From: Eutrophocola sp965661105
GTDB taxonomy: Bacteria; Pseudomonadota; Gammaproteobacteria; Pseudomonadales; Pseudohongiellaceae
Direction of reading: 5' to 3'
Length of the DNA stretch: 64,000 bases
Assembly (NCBI GenBank): GCA_965661105.1
Contig: CBFICR010000009.1
Location: 5,539-69,538, forward strand
Part shown: one piece after another, positions 54,345 to 63,706 of the stretch
How positions within the stretch are numbered: position 1 is the stretch's first letter
How the letters are laid out: the number at the start of each line of letters is the position of its first letter
The notes under the pieces: generated by a model
The model's input: the letters and a program-made list of their open reading frames with translations, nothing else
The model's database searches: none
What the model was told of the DNA's origin: nothing
Position numbers and translations under genes: made by a program

Positions 54345-54520
54345 TAGTTTCCCTTTTCTAGTGAGTGATGTTGTGACTCATTGTAAATGAAGAGTTAATT
54401 TAATTTTGCTTAACGTGGCTGATTATCATTCATTTTCCGAAGCCAGCCGCGGTATTTTATTATGCATAGCAAATCCGCTATAGTTCGTTCCCAATTTACT
54501 CAATTCGTCAGGTCTATTAT

Positions 54521-55387
54521 ATGACAAGCAGCATGACGGCATTTGCCCGCAAGCAAGCTGATTTTGCCTGGGGCACCCTGATATGGGAAATCCGCTCTGT
54601 AAACCATCGCTATCTGGAACCTGCTTTTCGTTTACCTGAACAGCTTCGTTCTACCGAATCCGCATTAAGGGATTTGCTGCGCAAAAATATCAGTCGCGGC
54701 AAAATTGAATCCCAGTTGAAGTTTCAGCCAGACATGTCAGACGGCAGTCAGATCCCGATAAACGAAGCTCTCCTCAACCAGCTCAACAAAGCCCTTGAAG
54801 AAGTTAGTGCCCACACCGGCGCGAGTGCTCATAGCAGTGCCCTGGAAATATTAAAGTGGCCAGGCATCATTCAGGAACAGGGGCAGGATACTAAAGTAAT
54901 AGAGGAAGCCGCGCTATCCCTGTTTAAGGAAGCTCTGGACCTGCTTGGTGAGCATCGCGCCCGCGAAGGGGCTGAGCTGAAGGCCGGCATAGAAAGTCGG
55001 CTCGACAGTATCACCGCTATAATCGCTGATATCAGTGCCGCGCTACCGGGTATTCTGGCGGCGCAGCAGAATAAGCTACGCGAGCAGATTAGCGAACTGG
55101 AAACCGATGTGGATGCCGGACGCCTGGAGCAGGAACTGGTGATAATCATGCAGAAAGCTGATATCGAGGAAGAAATTGACCGTCTTGCAGTGCATGTAAA
55201 GGAAATCCGTCATGTCATGTCACGCTCGGAACCGGTGGGCAGACGTCTGGATTTCCTCATGCAGGAGCTCAATCGCGAAGCCAATACCATCTGTTCGAAG
55301 TCTGTTGTTACTGAAACCACCCTCAATGCTGTTGAGCTAAAAGTACTTATTGAGCAAATCCGGGAACAGGTACAAAATATCGAGTGA
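54521..55387 (+). CDS. YicC family endoribonuclease
   Basis: A 288-residue YicC/YloC-type protein. The N-terminal MTSMTAFARKQ-like start (SSMTAFARKQADF) and EIRSVNHRYLEPAFRLP, and the C-terminal GRRLDFLMQELNREANTICSKS segment with NAVELKVLIEQIREQVQNIE, are family hallmarks (only parts quoted). YicC is an RNase that degrades small RNAs in E. coli. A TATAGT at 54479-54484 may be its -10 element. It is followed by gmk after 57 bases. Confidence 0.93.
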   Translation: MTSSMTAFARKQADFAWGTLIWEIRSVNHRYLEPAFRLPEQLRSTESALRDLLRKNISRGKIESQLKFQPDMSDGSQIPINEALLNQLNKALEEVSAHTGASAHSSALEILKWPGIIQEQGQDTKVIEEAALSLFKEALDLLGEHRAREGAELKAGIESRLDSITAIIADISAALPGILAAQQNKLREQISELETDVDAGRLEQELVIIMQKADIEEEIDRLAVHVKEIRHVMSRSEPVGRRLDFLMQELNREANTICSKSVVTETTLNAVELKVLIEQIREQVQNIE

Positions 55388-55444
55388 GTTTTACTGCGCT
55401 CATGGCGCAACCCATACTCTGAATTAATAAGAAGAAGACTACAG

Positions 55445-56074
55445 ATGTCCCAGGGAATATTGTTTTTGATTTCTGCCCCTTCCGGTGCCGGTAAAACATC
55501 GTTGGTAAATGCCCTGCTGGACGCGGCGGCCAATGACAAAGCCGCCAGTCTGTGTGTTTCGATCTCTCATACCACGCGCCCTAAACGTCCTGGTGAAGAA
55601 GACGGCAAAAACTATCATTTTGTCAGTGTCGAGCAATTTCAACAGATGCGCAAAGAGCATGCTTTCCTGGAAAGTGCAGAGGTTTTCGGCAACCATTACG
55701 GGACCTCAAGAAAGTGGGTGGAAGATCAGCTTGCGCAGGGTCAGGATGTGATTCTTGAAATCGACTGGCAGGGAGCCAGCCAGGTACAGGCCCTGTTGCC
55801 TGAATCGGTTAGCATTTTCATTCTGCCACCTTCACTGGATGCCTTGCGGGACAGACTTACCAGTCGCGCTCAGGATGACGCTGATGTGATTGAAAAACGC
55901 ATGAGTGAAGCACAAAATGAAATCTCTCACTATGCGCAGGCAGATTACCTCATTATCAATGAAGATTTTGATATCGCCCTGGCGGACCTCAATGCCGTGA
56001 TTCGCAGTGCAGGTCTAAGCAAGAAGCATCAGGCCAGCAATAACGCCGAACTGCTGAAGAATCTCGTTTCCTGA
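55445..56074 (+). CDS. gmk: Guanylate kinase
   Basis: A 209-residue GMP kinase. The P-loop is SAPSGAGKTSL (residues 9-19), the GMP-binding motif is SHTTRPKRPGEEDGKNYHFV, the lid has EVFGNHYGTS and the core has EIDWQGASQV. Length is normal. It is in the yicC-gmk-rpoZ-spoT series of gammaproteobacteria. Confidence 0.97.
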   Translation: MSQGILFLISAPSGAGKTSLVNALLDAAANDKAASLCVSISHTTRPKRPGEEDGKNYHFVSVEQFQQMRKEHAFLESAEVFGNHYGTSRKWVEDQLAQGQDVILEIDWQGASQVQALLPESVSIFILPPSLDALRDRLTSRAQDDADVIEKRMSEAQNEISHYAQADYLIINEDFDIALADLNAVIRSAGLSKKHQASNNAELLKNLVS

Positions 56075-56109
56075 CATAAACCTCACTCATTTAGCCACTA
56101 AAGCAGGCA

Positions 56110-56138
56110 TAGACTTGGCCCTGCAGTCCCTTTATAAT
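56110..56138 (+). promoter_or_regulatory. Putative sigma70 promoter of rpoZ-spoT
   Basis: TAGACT (56110-56115) and TATAAT (56133-56138), with a 17-base spacer, lie about 74 bases before the rpoZ start. Confidence 0.6.
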
Positions 56139-56211
56139 GCCTGCCCCCGGCAAACTGGGTAGATCCCAACACGCCAGGAATGCTCTCAAATCGCTAACAC
56201 AAGGTAAGACT

Positions 56212-56589
56212 ATGGCTCGTATCACTGTTGAAGATTGTCTGGATAATGTTGAAAACCGTTTTGACCTGGTAATGATTGCCAGCAAGCGCGCTCGTCAGCT
56301 GCAAACCGGCGGCAAAGACGCCCTGGTAAGCGAAGATAATGACAAGCCAACCGTAGTCGCCTTGCGTGAAATTGCAGAAGGCCTTGTGAACAGCAGTATT
56401 TTGACTAATACTCGTCAAGAAGAAACCAAGGATTCTCTTGAGGCGGTCGAAGCAGCTGCTGCTGCCGTAGCAAAGAGCAATGACATTTCTATAGAAGAGG
56501 CCATGGACGCGGTATTGATTCCCGAGGAAAGCGAAGCCGGCGAAGATGCCGGGAATACCGCATCAGCCGATACTGACGAAGAACAGTAG
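56212..56589 (+). CDS. rpoZ: DNA-directed RNA polymerase omega subunit
   Basis: A 125-residue omega subunit beginning MARITVEDCLDNVENRFDLV, with ASKRARQLQTGG and KPTVVALREIAEG (the conserved core, about residues 1-70). It helps assemble RNA polymerase and forms part of the ppGpp site. The tail after about residue 75 is longer than in E. coli (91 residues total) and strongly acidic (ending ADTDEEQ). The start is the ATG at 56212; a longer frame opens at 56137. spoT follows after 169 bases. Confidence 0.95.
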   Translation: MARITVEDCLDNVENRFDLVMIASKRARQLQTGGKDALVSEDNDKPTVVALREIAEGLVNSSILTNTRQEETKDSLEAVEAAAAAVAKSNDISIEEAMDAVLIPEESEAGEDAGNTASADTDEEQ

Positions 56590-56758
56590 TCAGACCTGCC
56601 ATTTAGCAACACAGGCCGGTCGGCCTGATCAAAAAGCGGGCAATACCCTTGTCCGCTTCAATTCAGTATTTACAGCAAGCGTTTACAACATTGTTTTACA
56701 GCATCATTGTAAAAGCGCTTTCATGACCTCAAATTAGAATAAACAAGGTTTGCAGGCC

Positions 56759-58870
56759 ATGATGACAATCAGCAATTTCACCAAAGATTTGAATGAATAC
56801 ATGGGTAATGCCCAGGTAGATCTTGTACGCCGTGCCTTTTTCTATGCAGAACAGGCTCATGACGGACAGTTCCGTCGCTCTGGCGAAGACTATGTTTCCC
56901 ACCCTCTGGCGGTAGCCGAAATTCTTCGGGCCATGCACATGGATCACCAAAGTCTGGTGGCCGCCATGTTGCATGATGTGATCGAAGATACCGGCATTAC
57001 CAAAAATGACATTGAAGGCCAGTTCGGCGAAACCGTCGCCAATCTGGTTGATGGTGTCAGCAAACTCAACAAGATTGAGTTCAGTACCCGCGCCGAAGCC
57101 CAGGCTGAAAACTTTCAGAAAATGGCCCTGGCAATGGCCAAGGATATTCGGGTGATTCTCGTCAAAATGGCAGATCGCATGCATAACATGCGTACCCTGA
57201 ACGTAATGAGTCCGGAGCAGCAAAAACGTATTGCGCGGGAAACTCTGGAAATCTATGCCCCGATTGCCAACCGTCTGGGTATGCACAATATCCGCATGGA
57301 ATTTGAAGAGAGGGGATTCAAGGCTCTATACCCTCTACGTGCGCCACGTATAGATGCTGCAGTAAAAAGTGTCAGTGGTTACCGTAAAGAACTGGTTAGT
57401 CAGGTGCAGACAGCCCTTGAAGCCTGCCTGGTTCGTGAAGGCCTGCCCGGCAGAGTGCTTGGTCGGGAAAAGCATCTTTACAGCATTTACCGGAAGATGA
57501 AAGAAAAAAGGCTCTCTTTTCGGGAGATTACTGACGTTTTTGCATTCAGAATAATTACCGATGAGGTAGATACCTGTTATCGGGTGTTGGGTGCCGTTCA
57601 CAGCCTCTACAAACCGGTGCCGGGAAAATTCAAGGACTACATTGCCATTCCCAAGGTCAATGGTTATCAGTCATTGCACACCACCCTGTTCGGCATGCAC
57701 GGCGTCCCTATTGAGATACAGATTCGCACTGAAGAAATGGACAAGATGGCAAGCAATGGTATTGCCGCTCATTGGCTCTACAAGTCTTCCGATGACACGC
57801 CCAATCAGAGTCATATACGGGCCAGGCAGTGGGTGCAGGATTTGCTGGAAATGCAAAAACATGCCGGTAATTCCCTTGAATTTATCGAGCACGTAAAAAC
57901 CGATCTGTTCCCCGACGAAATTTACGTATTCACACCCAAGGGCGCGATCCTCGAATTGCCCGAAGGCTCCACCCCTGTTGATTTTGCCTATGCGGTCCAT
58001 ACCGATGTTGGTAATTCCTGTGTTGCCTGTCGAATAAACCGTCGTCTGGCACCGTTAAGCCAACGTCTGCAAAGCGGACAGACGATTGAAATCATTGCTT
58101 CCGGCAATCATCCTAATCCGGCCTGGCTTGGTTTTGTCGTGACAGGCAAGGCACGCAGTAATATTCGTCACTTCCTGAAAAATCAGCGTCGTTCAGAAGC
58201 CATTGCTCTGGGCAGGCGTCTGCTCAACAAAACACTGTCCAGTTTCGGTTACCACCTGTCTAATATTCCCAAGGAAAAGATTGGCGGCCTGCTGGAGCAA
58301 ACAGACTTCGATGTTCTGGATGACCTGCTTGAGGATATTGGCCTGGGCAACCGCATGGCCTATATTGTCGCACGTCGATTAATTCCTTCTACAGAAGGAG
58401 AGGAACTCCCGGTTAACCAGGATGAATCCTCGATGGCGATCCGGGGTGCCGAAGGCATGCTGATGACCTTTGCCAAATGTTGTCACCCAATTCCAGGCGA
58501 CCCCATTGTAGGATATATCAGCTCAGGCCGCGGTATGATCGTCCACCGCGAAACCTGCAACAACATGGCAGAAATCCGCAACGATCCGAAAAAGTATATA
58601 AACCTGCGCTGGGATCCCACTGTGGGTGGTGAATTTACCGTAGAGTTGCGGGTTGAACTGGAGCACCAGCGGGGCATTATTGCCACCCTGGCTAATGCCA
58701 TCACTTCTGCTGAAGCCAATATTGAAAAGATTGGTACCTCTGATAGGGACGCCCAGTTCAGTATCGTCAACCTGACACTGACAGTACGAAACCGTGTACA
58801 TCTGGCCAGGGTGATGAAGAAGGTGAGAATGATGAAGTCGGTATCAAAAGTTGGCCGAATGAGCAATTAA
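56759..58870 (+). CDS. spoT: Bifunctional (p)ppGpp synthetase/hydrolase SpoT
   Basis: A 703-residue RelA/SpoT protein. The hydrolase HD domain (about 25-180) has HPLAVAEIL, HDVIEDT and KMADRMHNM, so it is intact; the synthetase domain (about 190-350) has YSIYRKMKEK, DVFAFRIITDE and NGYQSLHTT, followed by EIQIRTEEMD. The TGS domain (about 385-445, FTPKGAILELPEGSTPVDFAY in part) and C-terminal ACT (about 620-700) follow. I start at the ATG at 56759, with AAGG ten bases upstream. The stop overlaps the convergent regulator gene by four bases. It sets ppGpp level in stress. Confidence 0.96.
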   Translation: MMTISNFTKDLNEYMGNAQVDLVRRAFFYAEQAHDGQFRRSGEDYVSHPLAVAEILRAMHMDHQSLVAAMLHDVIEDTGITKNDIEGQFGETVANLVDGVSKLNKIEFSTRAEAQAENFQKMALAMAKDIRVILVKMADRMHNMRTLNVMSPEQQKRIARETLEIYAPIANRLGMHNIRMEFEERGFKALYPLRAPRIDAAVKSVSGYRKELVSQVQTALEACLVREGLPGRVLGREKHLYSIYRKMKEKRLSFREITDVFAFRIITDEVDTCYRVLGAVHSLYKPVPGKFKDYIAIPKVNGYQSLHTTLFGMHGVPIEIQIRTEEMDKMASNGIAAHWLYKSSDDTPNQSHIRARQWVQDLLEMQKHAGNSLEFIEHVKTDLFPDEIYVFTPKGAILELPEGSTPVDFAYAVHTDVGNSCVACRINRRLAPLSQRLQSGQTIEIIASGNHPNPAWLGFVVTGKARSNIRHFLKNQRRSEAIALGRRLLNKTLSSFGYHLSNIPKEKIGGLLEQTDFDVLDDLLEDIGLGNRMAYIVARRLIPSTEGEELPVNQDESSMAIRGAEGMLMTFAKCCHPIPGDPIVGYISSGRGMIVHRETCNNMAEIRNDPKKYINLRWDPTVGGEFTVELRVELEHQRGIIATLANAITSAEANIEKIGTSDRDAQFSIVNLTLTVRNRVHLARVMKKVRMMKSVSKVGRMSN

Positions 58871-61083
58871 CCCGCTGATACCTTGAACTTGTTTTTGCCA
58901 GCTGGAGACTGCTTGTGAGACTCACTTTTCTGCAGTGGCTCACTGCCACTGATTGAAGCACCATCCACGACCAATTGGCGGGCTTCCTCACCGGGAACTG
59001 CCTGACTGTAATAGAATCCCTGTATCACCGGGCAGTCAAGGTTCTGCAAATACCTGAGCTGAAACTCCTGCTCCACACCTTCAGCTACCAGTTCCAGTTT
59101 CAATCCTTTGGCCATATGAGCTATCGCTTCGATGATAGACTGATCGGCATTTTCTTCCATATCATGAATAAAACTGCGATCAATTTTCAAGCGTTGAATG
59201 GGTAACTTTTGCAACAAGCTCAAGGAAGAATAACCGGTGCCAAAGTCATCAATAGCCACATGTACGCCAACTCGATGAAGTTCATTTAACTTTTCAACCG
59301 TCTGTTCAATATTATTCATTAACATGCTTTCAGTGATTTCAATCTCCAGTTTGTTGCCAGAGAAGTCATGTTTTTTCAATGCATTGATAATATTGTCTAC
59401 AAAATCATTCTGCTGAATCTGCTTGCTGGAAAAGTTTATGGCAAGACGGCCCACAGGCAAGCCTGAATCCAGCCATTCTTTTACTTCAGATATTGCCTTA
59501 TTCAAAATCCACTGGCCCAGCTCAACGATAATGCCGGTTTCTTCTGCCACCGTCATAAAGAACACTGGTGATAACAAACCTTTTTCCGGATGGTTCCAGC
59601 GCAGTAATGCTTCGACGCCGGTAATGCTGCCATCAAGGGAGCTCACCTGGGGCTGATAGAAAACCTCAAACTGCTCTTCCTTGATACCCTTGCGAATCTC
59701 CGCTTCCATATTGAGCATCCTGCTGTGCTTGATGCTCATGTCATTGTTATAACAGTTGAAAGTGTTCTTGCCCTGTTCCTTGGTGTAGTACATGGCAGTA
59801 TCAGCATTTTTTATCAGCTGGTCTGCCGTTTCGCCATCCTCCGGGAACATTGATATACCAATACTAGCGGTCAGAAATAATTCATTTCCATCAACAAAAA
59901 ATGCCTGTTTGATGGTGTCGACAAGCTTCTTGCCTACCAGCCTGGCGATGTCATCGGAGTTTATGTTTGGCAACAGTATGATAAATTCATCCCCGCCAAG
60001 ACGCGCAACAGTATCACCTTCCCTGAGACAGGACCTGAGCCTGTTGGCCACCTGTTTGAGTAACTCATCGCCAACGGAATGTCCGAGGGTATCGTTGACA
60101 ACCTTGAAGCGATCCAGATCAAGGAACAAAACGGAAAGCCTGTCATTCTTGCGACGGGCATTGCTGATGGTATTGGAGAGACGATCATGAAACAGAGCCC
60201 GGTTAGGTAGGCCGGTCAATAGATCGTGATAAGCCTGAAAATGAATAAGTTTTTCAGCCGCCAGGCGTTCAGTAATATCTCGTGCAACCACATAGGTACC
60301 GGAAAAATCACCGCTCTGGACTTCGCCTTTATCGTTGCGTATTTCATTTTCATAAACGCCAAGAGAATTCATCTCAATGGCAATCATGTTTCGTGTCCAG
60401 CCAGGCCGACTGCCTGGCTTGCACATTAACCAGATTTCAGCATCCTTGGTGGCACGCGGACCTGTTCTTCTTTCATGAAAACAATGGGTCGCTTTTTCAA
60501 CATAATCCGGATCAACAATGGTGGCAAAGTGTGCACCAATGAGTTCATCCTTTTTATAATTCAGCAACTCTTCAGCACGGTCATTAACGAAAGCAAAATT
60601 CCCGTTTTTGTCGACGATAAAAATAATATCCGGCGAGCTTTCGATCATGAAACGATGTAAACGTTCTGATCGTTCAAGTTTTTTACGCAATGAGAAAAGA
60701 CTTTTTTCCAGCTCCTGCTTTCTCAGCGCATTTACCAAGGTGTGTTGAAGTTCATCAAATTCATAGGGTTTCTTGATGTAATCAAAAGCGCCCAGCTGGA
60801 AAGCCCGTGTGATGCTGTGAAAATCGACTTCGCCGCTGAGTACCACGACAGCCACCTTGATGAGTTTGTCATTGATAAATTCCATCACCTGATGGCCACT
60901 AACTTCTGGCAAATTTATATCCAGAAGTATCAAGTCGAAGTCTTCTTTTTCCAGCATGGAGATAGCTGCCTTTCCGTCCAGTGCAGTTACTACCTCGTAA
61001 TTCACTGCTTCAAGCAACGCCTTGGTAGTGGCCAGAATACCGGGCTCATCATCGACCAGCAGAATTCTTGAAACCCTCTCCAT
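58867..61083 (-). CDS. REC-PAS-GGDEF-EAL response regulator for cyclic di-GMP
   Basis: A 738-residue cytoplasmic regulator. A receiver domain (about 5-120) has the acidic pair Asp11/Asp12, phosphoacceptor Asp55 (LLDINLPE) and Lys101-Pro103. A PAS domain covers about 140-270. The GGDEF domain (about 285-445) has GGDEF at 360-364 and an inhibitory RxxD site (Arg351-Asp354) five residues before. The EAL domain (about 460-710) has EAL at 488-490, ITESM, DDFGTGYS and EGVE, so both catalytic domains look intact. It could make and break cyclic di-GMP depending on phosphorylation. The start overlaps the stop of the small upstream gene (TGATG). Confidence 0.96.
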   Translation of the reverse strand: MERVSRILLVDDEPGILATTKALLEAVNYEVVTALDGKAAISMLEKEDFDLILLDINLPEVSGHQVMEFINDKLIKVAVVVLSGEVDFHSITRAFQLGAFDYIKKPYEFDELQHTLVNALRKQELEKSLFSLRKKLERSERLHRFMIESSPDIIFIVDKNGNFAFVNDRAEELLNYKKDELIGAHFATIVDPDYVEKATHCFHERRTGPRATKDAEIWLMCKPGSRPGWTRNMIAIEMNSLGVYENEIRNDKGEVQSGDFSGTYVVARDITERLAAEKLIHFQAYHDLLTGLPNRALFHDRLSNTISNARRKNDRLSVLFLDLDRFKVVNDTLGHSVGDELLKQVANRLRSCLREGDTVARLGGDEFIILLPNINSDDIARLVGKKLVDTIKQAFFVDGNELFLTASIGISMFPEDGETADQLIKNADTAMYYTKEQGKNTFNCYNNDMSIKHSRMLNMEAEIRKGIKEEQFEVFYQPQVSSLDGSITGVEALLRWNHPEKGLLSPVFFMTVAEETGIIVELGQWILNKAISEVKEWLDSGLPVGRLAINFSSKQIQQNDFVDNIINALKKHDFSGNKLEIEITESMLMNNIEQTVEKLNELHRVGVHVAIDDFGTGYSSLSLLQKLPIQRLKIDRSFIHDMEENADQSIIEAIAHMAKGLKLELVAEGVEQEFQLRYLQNLDCPVIQGFYYSQAVPGEEARQLVVDGASISGSEPLQKSESHKQSPAGKNKFKVSAG

Positions 61084-61397
61084 CAGTGAAGATCTCCAGG
61101 GGATGTGTTGGCTTCTACAGATTGGTTTACCGGTAACAGCACAATAATTTCGGTAGCGTGTGAATCTTCGGCTGGCTTACCGGGAAGGTTTGTCTGACAG
61201 AAATCCTGTGCAGCCAATTCTTGGATCAGTCTTTCAACACCATGCCCTGCAATCAGCCTTGGCAAATCATTGCCTTGGGAATGTTGACAAATATTGCCTG
61301 ACTGGAATATTTCCAGCTCATACAAACCCGGTCCCGGTAACAAAGGGATCCGGACAAGGCTGGACCGGGAAAGAATTTTTTGTGCTATATCAGACAC
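61083..61397 (-). CDS. Small protein coupled to the cyclic di-GMP regulator
   Basis: A 104-residue protein without signal or membrane segment, reading from a GTG at 61397. It contains LVRIPLLPGPGLYELEIFQSGNIC-type strands (in parts) and a Glu/Ser-rich tail (SVEANTSPGDLH). Its stop overlaps the ATG of the REC-GGDEF-EAL gene by one base, so it must be co-translated and is therefore probably real. No ribosome site of note. It resembles neither an Hpt domain nor a histidine kinase; it may be a sensor partner or an anti-regulator. Family not recognised. Confidence 0.6.
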   Translation of the reverse strand: MSDIAQKILSRSSLVRIPLLPGPGLYELEIFQSGNICQHSQGNDLPRLIAGHGVERLIQELAAQDFCQTNLPGKPAEDSHATEIIVLLPVNQSVEANTSPGDLH

Positions 61398-61499
61398 TTA
61401 TAGTTATTATCCAGTTTCGTAGAAGGCTACCTTACTGATTAAGGAAAAACACCACATTCTAGTAGATAAACTCAGTTTCGTCACACCTATTGATTTTTA

Positions 61500-61526
61500 G
61501 TTCACTTTTCACGGATTTTAGTGAAC
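61500..61526. promoter_or_regulatory. Inverted repeat upstream of the PQQ dehydrogenase
   Basis: GTTCACT (61500-61506) and AGTGAAC (61520-61526) form a 7-bp inverted repeat with a 13-base spacer, about 93 bases before the dehydrogenase ATG. The site could bind a dimeric regulator or form part of an RNA hairpin. Confidence 0.4.
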
Positions 61527-61618
61527 TTTTCATCCATACAACCCCCTTTTACAGCCCAGGACTGCGGGAGTACTATTACCAGTCTTTCAAGCCTGTTGAG
61601 TCATTATGAGAACCCGTT

Positions 61619-63706
61619 ATGAATCCATTGCGCAATATCAGTGTCCTGGCCGCCCTGGTTTTCAGTTTGATCCCTGCCGGCTTATCTGCCCAGGCACCCT
61701 CCTCACCAGCCTTTAGTAGCAACGACCTGATTGCCCCACCAAGCCTGAACTGGGTAACCAATGGCGGCAACCTTGCTAACCAGCGTTACTCGCCACTAAA
61801 CCAGATTAATCGTGACAACGTGGCAGAACTGAAAGCCGAATGGCGCGTGCACATGAATGGCTCCGGCAGCGCACCCAATCACAGCGGTCAGGCCCAGCCG
61901 CTTTATTATAATGGCGTACTTTATGTGGTTACCGGCGAAAATGATGTGTTTGCCATTGATGTGGAGAGCGGAGAATTCCTCTGGACCTACCAGGCAAATC
62001 TGGACCCCAATCGTGTCAATGTCTGTTGTGGCTGGGTGAGTCGTGGACTGGGAATGGGTGACGGGCAGATTTATGTTGGCCAACTGGATGCCAAACTGGT
62101 TGCACTGGACCAGCGCACCGGGGCAGTGAACTGGGAAATCCAGGCTGAAGACCCAACTATGGGTTATGCCATTACCGCAGCGCCCCTGTATTACAACGGC
62201 ATGGTCATTACCGGTTTTGCCGGTGGCGAACGCGCCATTCGCGGCCGCATCAAGGCCTATGATGCCAACGATGGCTCCCTGCTATGGAATTTCTTTACCA
62301 TTCCCGGACCTGGTGAATTCGGTTTCGACACCTGGCCACAGGACAATGACAGCTGGAAGTATGGCGGAGCGCCAATCTGGCAAACTCCGGCCGTGGACCC
62401 GGATCTTGGCATGCTATATTTTTCTACCGGCAACGCAGGGCCTGACCTGAATGGCTCCCAGCGTGCCGGCGACAATCTGTTTACGGTATCCATCGTAGCC
62501 CTGGATACGGCCAGCGGAGAATACCGCTGGCACTTTCAGCAGGTTCATCATGATATATGGGACTACGACTCCCCCAGCCCGGTAGTCCTGTTTGATGTGG
62601 AAATTGATGGCGTCATACGTAAGGGCCTGGCCGAAGCCAGTAAGTCCGGCTACCTGTATATACTGGACCGCGTTACCGGCGAGCCTTTGGTGGGAATCGA
62701 TGAAGTTGCGGTACCGCAGATGGCTTCGCAGGCTACCGCTGCCACACAGCCCATTCCCGTGGGCGATGAGCTGGTACCTCACTTTATTGATGCGGCCCCG
62801 GAAGGCTACACACTGGTGAATGAAGGGAAAACCTACACGCCCTTCGGTACCGAGGGTGCGCTTTATAAACCGCTGGCTGGTGTCAACTGGCCACCGAAAG
62901 CCTATGATCCTGAGACAGGCCTGCTCTATATCTGTGCCAATGACCGTATTGGCGGGGCCGCCAGGGAGCGCGAAACTTCGCCGCCCACCCACGATCAGAC
63001 CTGGCTGGGCGGCGGTTTTCGTCTTACCAACATGCCAACCCGCGGTATTTATGTCGCAATTGATGTCAGAACCAATACCATCGCCTGGAAACAGCAATGG
63101 AATTACAGCTGTTCCCAGGGGTCACTGGTAACCGCCGGCGGCCTTATTATTCATGGCCGCAATGATGGGCGTGTGGTTGCGCTGGATAAAAGCAATGGCG
63201 CGAAGTTATGGGAATACCAGACTGATGCCGGGGTAAACGGCACTGCTACAACATTCATCCACAAAGGCACGCAGATGGTTGCCATCGTTTCTGCCGGCTC
63301 TATTTATTCCCCGGGCAAGCATGGTGACAGTGTCTGGCTGTTTTCCCTGCAAGGAGACATCGAACAGGAAATCAGCGAACAGATTGTGCAAGACTCCAGC
63401 AGTCTCAGGCCCTCTGCAGATACGCCAACTATCACCCGTATCGAGCCGCTTGCAGAAAGATCTGCCAATATCGAGGCTGGTCAGGCTATCTTTAACCAGA
63501 TCTGTGCAGCCTGTCATGGCCCCAACGGTGAGGGAGGGGAAGCCGGGGTCGAACTGACAGGTAAATCGTTCACCACCTCGGAAATTATGACGCTTGCCAC
63601 CTTTGGTCGAAATACCATGCCTGCTTTCAGTTATGCCTACTCTCGTGACCAACTGCATGATGTGGCCTCCTACATCATAGATGACCTTCTGGCCAGGCAG
63701 CCCTGA
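61619..63706 (+). CDS. PQQ-dependent quinohaemoprotein dehydrogenase
   Basis: A 695-residue periplasmic enzyme with a signal peptide (about 1-25, ending LSAQA), an eight-bladed propeller that binds PQQ, and a C-terminal cytochrome c domain with haem site CAACHGPNGEG (near 630). The adjacent cysteines of the PQQ ring are Cys136-Cys137 (NVCCGWVSRG) and the catalytic Asp is probably Asp315 in WDYDSP, with a further Asp at 317. It oxidises an alcohol, aldehyde or sugar and passes electrons to its own haem. No pqq synthesis genes are in the window. It is preceded by a 220-base gap. Confidence 0.94.
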   Translation: MNPLRNISVLAALVFSLIPAGLSAQAPSSPAFSSNDLIAPPSLNWVTNGGNLANQRYSPLNQINRDNVAELKAEWRVHMNGSGSAPNHSGQAQPLYYNGVLYVVTGENDVFAIDVESGEFLWTYQANLDPNRVNVCCGWVSRGLGMGDGQIYVGQLDAKLVALDQRTGAVNWEIQAEDPTMGYAITAAPLYYNGMVITGFAGGERAIRGRIKAYDANDGSLLWNFFTIPGPGEFGFDTWPQDNDSWKYGGAPIWQTPAVDPDLGMLYFSTGNAGPDLNGSQRAGDNLFTVSIVALDTASGEYRWHFQQVHHDIWDYDSPSPVVLFDVEIDGVIRKGLAEASKSGYLYILDRVTGEPLVGIDEVAVPQMASQATAATQPIPVGDELVPHFIDAAPEGYTLVNEGKTYTPFGTEGALYKPLAGVNWPPKAYDPETGLLYICANDRIGGAARERETSPPTHDQTWLGGGFRLTNMPTRGIYVAIDVRTNTIAWKQQWNYSCSQGSLVTAGGLIIHGRNDGRVVALDKSNGAKLWEYQTDAGVNGTATTFIHKGTQMVAIVSAGSIYSPGKHGDSVWLFSLQGDIEQEISEQIVQDSSSLRPSADTPTITRIEPLAERSANIEAGQAIFNQICAACHGPNGEGGEAGVELTGKSFTTSEIMTLATFGRNTMPAFSYAYSRDQLHDVASYIIDDLLARQP

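Noticed and set aside
62414..63097. 227-codon minus-strand frame inside the PQQ dehydrogenase
   Set aside because: Antisense shadow of a conserved gene with no motif of its own.
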